A stretch of DNA of 6,601 nucleotides, taken from contig CAJTTT010000061.1 of the NCBI GenBank assembly GCA_910579285.1, positions 1 through 6,601 on the forward strand. Direction: 5' to 3'. A model generated the notes under the pieces. It had not been told where the DNA came from. It searched no databases and saw nothing but the letters and a program-made list of their open reading frames with translations. A program made the translations under genes and the position numbers. Origin of the DNA: an uncultured Lachnospiraceae bacterium (GTDB taxonomy: Bacteria > Bacillota > Clostridia > Lachnospirales > Lachnospiraceae). Below are positions 1-4,788 of the stretch, one piece after another; the first letter of the stretch is position 1; every line of letters begins with the position of its first letter.

Positions 1-93
1 ATTTAGCACATATTTTGTCTTCGTTTATTGCTTTTTTCTGTTTCTGTTTCTCTTCCGAAAATAATTATATTATATTAAGTTTAATTGTTTTGC
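1..93 (-). promoter_or_regulatory. A/T-rich gap with a weak promoter-like sequence
   Basis: No gene is visible here. On the minus strand, overlapping TATAAT hexamers (TATAATATAAT, about 61-75) could be a -10 box for a gene beyond the left edge, but the best -35 candidate (CTGAAC, 18 bp away) is poor. The remainder is a purine-rich minus strand (GAAACAGAAACAG and similar) with nothing I can name. Confidence 0.2.
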
Positions 94-140
94 GTTCAGC
101 AGGAAATCCACACACCTGTGCAGGCAGCTCCTGCGTGAAC
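94..140. other. Alternative stems: GTTCAGCAGG/CCTGCGTGAAC or GCAGG-CAGCT-CCTGC
   Basis: GTTCAGCAGG (94-103) pairs with CCTGCGTGAAC (130-140), with one bulged base. The same 3' arm can instead pair locally with GCAGG at 120-124 around the 5-base loop CAGCT. The two folds exclude each other, a layout seen in conformational switches but also easily produced by short direct and inverted repeats. Confidence 0.4.
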
Positions 141-159
141 TTCTCACACTAACCGCCAT

Positions 160-178
160 GATTCCGCATCGCGGAATC
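160..178. other. Perfect 8-bp hairpin GATTCCGC-ATC-GCGGAATC
   Basis: Arms 160-167 and 171-178 are fully complementary around a 3-base loop. There is no adjacent T-tract on either strand, so it is not a Rho-independent terminator. It sits between the 189-221 stem-loop and the 94-140 stem, as one member of the palindrome cluster. Confidence 0.55.
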
Positions 179-188
179 CCAAATCCGT

Positions 189-221
189 GCGGAAAATGCC
201 GTATTTTAGGCATTCTCCCGC
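189..221. other. Stem-loop, 12 bp with one bulge
   Basis: In minus-strand RNA, GGAGAAUGCC (218-209) pairs with GGCAUUUUCC (200-191), including one G-U pair, around the 8-nt loop UAAAAUAC. After a bulged G219, two more pairs extend the stem to 189/221. The four U residues lie inside the stem and the sequence after it is not U-rich, so this is not a convincing terminator. Confidence 0.5.
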
Positions 222-394
222 GTGAGACTTAGAACTTCCAAGTCAGCTTTGCTGACTTTGCGATACAGCCTCTGCTGTGAGTGGTTAGAAGTTCTTCTCA
301 CGTTATTTTCTCCTCTTTTTTCGCACAAAATTCCCTTATGCTGCCAATATCTTTTCACAGCAGACCGTCCCGGCGGTATTTTGGCCGTCTCCAC
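206..394 (-). CDS. Doubtful small basic ORF downstream of the SIS gene
   Basis: I do not recognise this product. A GTG at 394 opens 62 codons only 18 nt after the SIS stop, the same spacing as between the ROK and mannosidase genes, with GGAGG about 11 nt upstream. An internal GTG at 301 would give 31 residues (VRRTSNHSQQRLYRKVSKAD and onward) and has a better ribosome site, AGAGGAG at 310-316, 8 nt away. The protein is rich in Arg, Lys and Ser, with no membrane segment or known motif. Against it: the second half is read through a set of perfect palindromes (221-302), whose constraint seems to be on DNA or RNA folding rather than protein, and the stop lies in the loop of another stem-loop. It could be a real leader-type peptide, a passenger ORF in a repeat element, or chance. 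Confidence 0.25.
   Translation of the reverse strand: METAKIPPGRSAVKRYWQHKGILCEKRGENNVRRTSNHSQQRLYRKVSKADLEVLSLTRENA
221..302. ncRNA. Three-way-junction-like fold with two perfect inner hairpins
   Basis: The outer stem pairs CGTGAGA (221-227) with TCTCACG (296-302), then AGAACTTC (231-238) with GAAGTTCT (288-295), leaving a 3-nt bulge (228-230). Inside are AAGTCAGC-TTT-GCTGACTT (240-258) and ACAGC-CTCT-GCTGT (265-278). All arms are perfect. Together they make a multibranch fold on either strand's transcript. Minus-strand transcription, continuing from the SIS gene, would be the natural source. The type is a guess; it could be only a DNA-level palindrome cluster. Confidence 0.4.
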
Positions 395-412
395 GTTAAA
401 AGGCCCCTCCCG

Positions 413-1024
413 TTACTCCCCCGGAAAAAAATAGTCTTCCAACATTGCGCAAAGTGCATGATAAATGGGAAGATGAAACTCCTGTATATCCGCCGTCATC
501 TGCGCCGGAACAATCAGGCACACATCGCACAATTCTCTCATCGCGCCCCCGTCTTTCCCCGTCATCGCTATGACTTTCATCCCCTTCGCCGCTGCCACTT
601 TTGCCGCCGAAATCACGTTTACAGAATTTCCCGAGGTACTCAGCCCCAAAAACACATCGTCCTCCACGCCATATCCATAGACCTGCTGGGCAAATACCAT
701 ATCAGGATCGACATCATTCAGAAACGCGGTGGAAAGCGCGCTGTGCTGGGACAACGCGATCGCAGGAAGCGCTCCCTGAAGCTTTTCACCCTGCTCCCCA
801 AAACGGATTTTTTCTGCTGCCGGAAGCTTCCGCTGCTTATAAAAGCCTTTCATCAGCTCTCCCACGATATGGTCGGAATCCGCAGCGCTTCCGCCATTCC
901 CGCAAACCAACAGCTTGCCTCCCTTCTCATAACTGTTTTTTATCATTTCAAACACCAGTTCTATCTCTTCTCTCATCCCGACAAGCATCGGATAACGTTT
1001 CATCAAGCGCTCTAAATGTTCCAT
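413..1024 (-). CDS. SIS-domain sugar-phosphate isomerase, GmhA-like
   Basis: A 203-residue single-SIS-domain protein resembling GmhA (sedoheptulose-7-phosphate isomerase, usually 190-200 residues). The phosphosugar loop CGNGGSAADSDHIVGEL is at 41-57 and the second binding loop LSTSGNSVNV is at 128-137. Candidate catalytic residues aligned by eye with GmhA are Glu56 (GEL) and His184 (EFHLPIYH). A stretch at about 62-84 (KQRKLPAAEKIRFGEQGEKLQGA) is longer and more charged than in classical GmhA and could alter the active-site entrance. It is cytoplasmic, with no signal peptide. The start at 1024 has GAGGAG at 1037-1042, a 12-nt spacing; an in-frame TGA just upstream rules out a longer N-terminus. 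It lies 58 nt after the mannosidase gene. No heptose genes are nearby, so a role on the mannose-6-phosphate made by its neighbours is possible but unproven; a heptose or amino-sugar phosphate is the alternative. Confidence 0.88.
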   Translation of the reverse strand: MEHLERLMKRYPMLVGMREEIELVFEMIKNSYEKGGKLLVCGNGGSAADSDHIVGELMKGFYKQRKLPAAEKIRFGEQGEKLQGALPAIALSQHSALSTAFLNDVDPDMVFAQQVYGYGVEDDVFLGLSTSGNSVNVISAAKVAAAKGMKVIAMTGKDGGAMRELCDVCLIVPAQMTADIQEFHLPIYHALCAMLEDYFFPGE

Positions 1025-1082
1025 TCTGCTTTTTCTCTCCTCTCATCGCAGCCACACTTCCTTTGGTCCCTTCCTGCCAAAC

Positions 1083-3509
1083 TCACAGCTCCAGAAGATC
1101 CGTCTTTTGTATCTTCCTGCCATCCCTGCCGATCTTGTAAGTCACAATCTCATGGTGACCCACAAAAACGGGGTAACTCTCTCCCCGGAAATGCAGCCTT
1201 GTTGACGTGTCCTTTCCTTCCGTTTCCAGAAGGCGCAGCACAAAGTCCTCGTCGTCTTCCGCTTTCTTTACAAGAACAAGGGATACATTTTCCGCCTCAA
1301 CCCTTCCAAGAGAAAAACAGTTCCCTACCTGTCTCCCCCTGCCCGAAGAAGCATGGGCGCTGTCCCCCAGATATTCATATGCGCCGCCAATCTTATCTGC
1401 AATGCGGTACAGCTCCCTTTCCGGCAAAACATCTCCATGCGGCTTCAGCACAAGCCAGAACGTCTGGTTTCCGATATCCGTATATTCATATGTCTCCTGT
1501 TCATTCCACCAGTCAGGACTGCTGCCCTGGGCATAGATCGCGCTCCTCACCGCCGTGATCTGCACCCTGCCCTCTTCTACATTGAACGCATATTTGCCGT
1601 CGTTGGCGACGGCCAGGCCGCTCCCCGCCCCATCGCTGATATCCAGGAATCTCTGCATGTTGTATTCCACCTCGTCACGAATGGTGCGGCAGACTGTGCC
1701 GTAAGCTGCTTCCGCCCGCGTTTCCACAGTATCCTTTCCAACTGGATACGCCAGTTTCAGAAGATGCCATCTGTGGTTGAACGTAAACCTGTTCTCCACC
1801 CGCAGCTCCCTTTCCCGCGCGCCCAGATAGTAGAGCTGTTCCAGTCTCGTGTCCTCATAAGAAAGACGTACCCGTATCACTTCCCGGAGTTTTCCACTTT
1901 CCACCTTTTCTATGGAATCCAGACGAAAGTCCACATGTAAATCCTCATATCTCCTGCCCTGGATATGGCCCCACGCATCCCTCTCATCCGCATACATGCG
2001 CAAAGATGCCGCTCCAGTCAAGGCATTGTAACCCGTCTTTTTATCCGTTAAGGAAGAAAGCATACCCGTTCTCTCGTCAAATTCCGCCAGCAGATATGCA
2101 TTTTCCAACTGCAGAGCATCGGGATTTTCTATCTCCATATGAGGCGTGGATTCCAAAGAAGGCTTCTCCTTCACCACCCTGTACTGCACAAAGCCGCATG
2201 CCGGAATGGATGCATAGAACACAAATCTTCTCCTGCCTCCCAAGGTGGTGTGCCGTATTTTCGCGGCAGTGTGTATTCTCTGGTAAGGCACTTCCCCGCC
2301 GTCTTGGTCAAGCAGCTTTAACGGACTCTGACAAAACCACTCCAGTTCCACCTCCACATAATCTTCATAGGGCATACCGCCTGTGTGAAACAAAAACAAC
2401 GGAAAGCCCTCTCCCCTCGTATCCTGCGCATTCACTATGTGCTGGATGGCCAGCGCCTTGATTTCTCCCGCCCGTGCACAGACACCGGATATCTGCATAA
2501 CAGCCTCGTCCCTTGCGGATTGGATGGTGGTGCCGCCCAGAGTGTCATGGAACTCGTTGAAATGAATCACTTTCCAGAGCCGCCCCATTTCTCCCGCTTC
2601 CTTCATAAAATCCCCGCAGATATCAGACGCCATGCTCATCAGCGTATCCGCCTGCAAAAGGCGCCTCTCTGCCTGCCGCATCGTCCGCTTAAAAAGGGAA
2701 TCAATCGAATAACAGCCTTGATTGATCCGCTCAAAGGCGCCTGTCAGAATTGGAAGGTTTTCCTCACTGATATCCCGCAGGAACTCCGTGTAACCCGAAA
2801 AGACAATATCCGCTTCCTGCATGGTTTGCTGCAGCCAGTGAACGGTACGGATATTTTCTATGGTAGGTCCACCTCCGTGATTGCCGACACCGTAGCAGCA
2901 GACCATCCTGTCATAGTCTTTCGTCCGTTCCAGAGTGACCTTCACGTTTTTCACCGTAGGCGTATGAAACCACGTCGTGTATTCCGCCGGAAGACAGACG
3001 GCATTTACCTGACTGCCATCACTGCTCTCCCATTTAAATACAGGAGTATCCAGCCGCGGCCGCATGAATATATAGGAATCCATACCGCTCTTTTTCAGTA
3101 TCTGTGGCAGCACAGGGTTGTGCCCGAAGCTGTCCACGTTGGATCCAATCTTTGCCATCTTTCCAAAACGGCTTTTTAAGTAACGCTGCCCGTAGAGCCC
3201 CTGACGCACAAACGCCTCTCCGCACGGCAAAATGCAGTCTGGCTCGATAAACCAGCCTCCCGTAATCTCCCATCTTCCTTCCGCCACCCGCCGCTTAATC
3301 TCCTCAAACATTTCCGGCAAAAGCCCTTCTATCCATTCAAAAAAAGCGGTAGAGGTTGATGTGAACCTAAAGTCCGCAAATTCTTTCATACGCTCCAGCG
3401 CAGAAGCATAAGTCGCCTTTACCTCCTGCATCCCCTCTTCCCAGTTCCAGAACCAGACAGGATCAATATGTGAATTTCCGATCATGTACAATTTTTTCTT
3501 TTCCACCAT
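1083..3509 (-). CDS. GH38 alpha-mannosidase, cytoplasmic
   Basis: Hydrolyses terminal alpha-linked mannose from oligosaccharides (808 residues, in the usual bacterial GH38 range). The N-terminal catalytic domain (about 1-270) starts with IGNSHIDPVWFW, giving zinc ligands His14 and Asp16. GGWFIEPDCILPCGE (84-98) is a conserved active-site block, and SNVDSFGHNPVLPQI (123-137) holds the nucleophile Asp126. The helical middle domain (about 265-340) includes HFNEFHDTLGGTTI, with the fourth zinc ligand probably His321. The C-terminal beta domain (about 450-800) shows DAWGH, YGTVCR, the RFLDISDGAGSGLAVANDGK block and KPH. There is no signal peptide, so it must act on imported oligosaccharides. The ATG at 3509 follows GAGAGGA (3515-3521) by 5 nt. 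It lies between the ROK kinase and SIS genes; ROK/GH38 pairing is known from streptococcal N-glycan loci. Linkage preference (alpha-1,2, -1,3 or -1,6) cannot be read from sequence. Confidence 0.95.
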   Translation of the reverse strand: MVEKKKLYMIGNSHIDPVWFWNWEEGMQEVKATYASALERMKEFADFRFTSTSTAFFEWIEGLLPEMFEEIKRRVAEGRWEITGGWFIEPDCILPCGEAFVRQGLYGQRYLKSRFGKMAKIGSNVDSFGHNPVLPQILKKSGMDSYIFMRPRLDTPVFKWESSDGSQVNAVCLPAEYTTWFHTPTVKNVKVTLERTKDYDRMVCCYGVGNHGGGPTIENIRTVHWLQQTMQEADIVFSGYTEFLRDISEENLPILTGAFERINQGCYSIDSLFKRTMRQAERRLLQADTLMSMASDICGDFMKEAGEMGRLWKVIHFNEFHDTLGGTTIQSARDEAVMQISGVCARAGEIKALAIQHIVNAQDTRGEGFPLFLFHTGGMPYEDYVEVELEWFCQSPLKLLDQDGGEVPYQRIHTAAKIRHTTLGGRRRFVFYASIPACGFVQYRVVKEKPSLESTPHMEIENPDALQLENAYLLAEFDERTGMLSSLTDKKTGYNALTGAASLRMYADERDAWGHIQGRRYEDLHVDFRLDSIEKVESGKLREVIRVRLSYEDTRLEQLYYLGARERELRVENRFTFNHRWHLLKLAYPVGKDTVETRAEAAYGTVCRTIRDEVEYNMQRFLDISDGAGSGLAVANDGKYAFNVEEGRVQITAVRSAIYAQGSSPDWWNEQETYEYTDIGNQTFWLVLKPHGDVLPERELYRIADKIGGAYEYLGDSAHASSGRGRQVGNCFSLGRVEAENVSLVLVKKAEDDEDFVLRLLETEGKDTSTRLHFRGESYPVFVGHHEIVTYKIGRDGRKIQKTDLLEL

Positions 3510-3527
3510 TTAGGTCCTCTCTTCCGT

Positions 3528-4535
3528 TTATATCACTCTCATCTCTTTCATGCCGTCACTGTAAAGTTCCTCATACGCCTTAATGCCCACAGACACAGCG
3601 GCATAGTCCCCAATCTGTTCCCCGAGGGAAGCCGGGAGAATCCGGCACACTCTTGCCGATGCCCTCAAAGCCTCCGCCTCTACGACCTCCAGCATCCTTT
3701 TTTCCAGCGTTTTCCGTTGTCTGGCATAGATACTTCCGATGATAATTCTCTCCGGATTCAGAATGTCAATGAGAAGCGATATCCCTCTTCCCAGATACTC
3801 TCCCACTGTGTCAAATATCTCTGCCGCAAGGGCATCTCCCTGCTCCATAGCCTCCGCAATGGACTTGGCGGAAATACGGGGAAGATCCTCTCTTCCCGGA
3901 CAGAACAGAGGTGGTTTCCCTGCGTCCAGCGCTTCCTCCGCCCGCTTCCTGCCAAGGTCGGCAATACCGCCTCCACTGCAGAACCCTTCAAAAGACCCCC
4001 CTTTGCCATAGCCCACGGGCCCCTCCTTTGCAAGCCGGATATGTCCCACCTCTCCGGCCAGATTGTTGGTTCCTGAATACAGCCTGCCATTCAGGATCAG
4101 TCCCGCGCCCATGCCCGTTCCAAAAGTCAGAAAGATCATATTCTGACAGCCCTTCCCCGCACCCATTCTCCATTCCGCAAGGGCACAGGCATCCGCATCG
4201 TTTTGAATCATCACAGGCACGCCAAAGGCCCGCTTCAACGGCGTAAAAATATCTGCCCGCTCCCATTTTGGCAGGTTGGGCGGAGAAAGGATCAGTCCCT
4301 CCTGTGCGTCAAGCGGCCCGCCGCAGGAAATGCCGATTGAGCATAGTCTCCATTTGGGATTTTCATTTAATTTCAAGCGTATGATCCTGATAAATTCCTT
4401 CACCGCCTGGGCAAAATCCTCCCGTTCCGTATCCATTCTGACCTTATCCAGAAATTTGATTTTTTCCTCGTCAAGGCAGGCAAAGGAAATGGCACACTTC
4501 GTTCCCCCTATGTCAATACCTGTCACTACCCGCAT
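3528..4535 (-). CDS. ROK-family sugar kinase (probable mannose/hexose kinase)
   Basis: A cytoplasmic ATP-dependent sugar kinase of the ROK family (335 residues; usual kinases are about 290-330). The phosphate-binding motif DIGGTK is at 8-13, the catalytic Asp is probably Asp113 in NDADACALAE (112-121), and the adenosine loop GTGMGAG is at 139-145. Sugar-contact residues are Glu162 and His165 in GEVGH, and Glu183. There is no N-terminal winged helix, so it is an enzyme and not a NagC/XylR-type repressor. The usual zinc motif CxCGxxGCxE is replaced by VGYGKGGSFE (174-183), losing all three cysteines while keeping Glu183. The ATG at 4535 has AAGGAG at 4547-4552, a longish 11-nt spacing, but no better in-frame start is seen. 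It is first in the operon, 18 nt before the mannosidase gene. That context suggests mannose as substrate; glucose, fructose or an amino sugar remain possible. Family call is strong, substrate is inferred. Confidence 0.92.
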   Translation of the reverse strand: MRVVTGIDIGGTKCAISFACLDEEKIKFLDKVRMDTEREDFAQAVKEFIRIIRLKLNENPKWRLCSIGISCGGPLDAQEGLILSPPNLPKWERADIFTPLKRAFGVPVMIQNDADACALAEWRMGAGKGCQNMIFLTFGTGMGAGLILNGRLYSGTNNLAGEVGHIRLAKEGPVGYGKGGSFEGFCSGGGIADLGRKRAEEALDAGKPPLFCPGREDLPRISAKSIAEAMEQGDALAAEIFDTVGEYLGRGISLLIDILNPERIIIGSIYARQRKTLEKRMLEVVEAEALRASARVCRILPASLGEQIGDYAAVSVGIKAYEELYSDGMKEMRVI

Positions 4536-4590
4536 CTCTCAATCCGCTCCTTTCGTGCCCGACAGCGCATCCATTTATATACTTTTTATG

Positions 4591-4603
4591 TATTTTCAAA
4601 ATA
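4591..4603. promoter_or_regulatory. Candidate operator in the operon leader: TATTTT-C-AAAATA
   Basis: A perfect 6-bp inverted repeat with one central base lies at about +20 to +33 of the predicted transcript. A/T-rich symmetrical sites of this sort are bound by several sugar-responsive repressors, including DNA-binding ROK proteins. The ROK protein encoded here has no helix-turn-helix domain, so it is not the expected binder. Support is positional only. Confidence 0.22.
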
Positions 4604-4629
4604 TCTTCGCATATCCTCTGTGCATTTCT

Positions 4630-4658
4630 ATTATGCGCCCCGCATTCTATCAAGTCAA
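4630..4658 (-). promoter_or_regulatory. Sigma-A promoter of the ROK-GH38-SIS operon
   Basis: On the minus strand a -35 hexamer TTGACT (4653-4658) is separated by exactly 17 bp from a -10 hexamer CATAAT (4630-4635), one mismatch to consensus in each. Transcription would start near 4623, giving a leader of about 88 nt before the ROK start codon. It lies directly downstream of the guaA terminator and is the only strong promoter seen in the window, which supports an independent three-gene transcription unit. The start site is inferred, not observed. Confidence 0.75.
4633..4645. promoter_or_regulatory. Candidate operator: ATGCG-CCC-CGCAT palindrome overlapping the -10 box
   Basis: A perfect 5-bp inverted repeat around a CCC centre occupies the end of the promoter spacer and the first three bases of the -10 hexamer. 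A protein bound there would block RNA polymerase, so it is a plausible repressor site. The arms are short, the GC block stands out from A/T-rich surroundings, and no regulator gene is present in the window. The function is inferred from position only. Confidence 0.35.
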
Positions 4659-4662
4659 TATA

Positions 4663-4683
4663 TTATTAAACTTTTTTTAATAA
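4663..4683. promoter_or_regulatory. A/T-only inverted repeat just upstream of the -35 box (UP element or regulator site)
   Basis: TTATTAAA (4663-4670) and TTTAATAA (4676-4683) form a perfect 8-bp inverted repeat with a CTTTT centre. It ends 4 bp upstream of the -35 hexamer, the place where an UP element contacts the RNA polymerase alpha subunit or where an activator binds. The A-tract then T-tract order fits an UP element on the minus strand. It could equally be chance in A/T-rich DNA. Confidence 0.3.
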
Positions 4684-4706
4684 ATATCGTTCAACTATTG
4701 CGGCAC

Positions 4707-4750
4707 ACAAAAAGAGAGAGGATGCAATACCGACTTACAGCCTCTCTCTT
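4707..4750 (-). terminator. Intrinsic terminator of guaA
   Basis: A perfect 10-bp inverted repeat (AAGAGAGAGG at 4712-4721 and CCTCTCTCTT at 4741-4750) lies about 40 nt past the guaA stop. In minus-strand RNA the 19-nt interior folds further: a single C/U mismatch, then UGUAA paired with UUGCA (one G-U pair), closing a 7-nt loop. The right side runs directly into a UUUUUGUGUG tract, as expected for Rho-independent termination. On the plus strand the hairpin is followed by AAAAC, so it is one-directional. Confidence 0.85.
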
Positions 4751-4788
4751 AAAACAAAAACCTTATGTCATAATGACGGCAGACAGCT

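Larger units (their letters stand above)
94..302. repeat. Compound inverted-repeat region, candidate dispersed element or structured RNA
   Basis: Most of these 209 bp belong to inverted repeats. From right to left: a closed stem with two inner hairpins (221-302), a long stem-loop (189-221), a perfect 8-bp hairpin (160-178), and a stem (94-103 with 130-140) that can alternatively fold as a local hairpin (120-134). Related blocks CGTGA..ACTTCT..AACC occur at 134-157 and 221-238 on the plus strand and at 302-281 on the minus strand. No transposase, terminator tract or tRNA/rRNA similarity is evident. It follows the end of the sugar operon. Whether it acts as DNA (mobile palindromic repeat) or as RNA is not decided by one copy. 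Confidence 0.55.

Noticed and set aside
191..218. Operon terminator at the AATGCC/GGCATT stem-loop
   Set aside because: The UUUU stretch pairs within the extended stem and is followed by CCGCACGG, so there is no free U-tract in either direction.
364..377. Small hairpin ACCG-TCCCGG-CGGT as terminator after the SIS gene
   Set aside because: The stem is only 4-5 bp; on the minus strand it is followed by CTGCTGTG rather than T residues.
1..412. tRNA, rRNA fragment or CRISPR array in the left gap
   Set aside because: The stems do not form a tRNA cloverleaf with a TTCGANNC arm, and there are no regularly spaced direct repeats with unique spacers.
281..1015. Plus-strand ORF of 244 codons opposite the SIS gene
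   Set aside because: It is antisense to a well-supported SIS protein and extends into the palindrome region, with His/Arg-rich shadow composition.
2385..3179. Plus-strand ORF of 264 codons opposite the mannosidase
   Set aside because: It is antisense to the GH38 catalytic domain, and its sequence shows no family motif.
4571..4600. Second promoter (TTGAAA with TATATA) in the ROK leader
   Set aside because: The spacing between the hexamers is only about 12 bp, too short for sigma-A.
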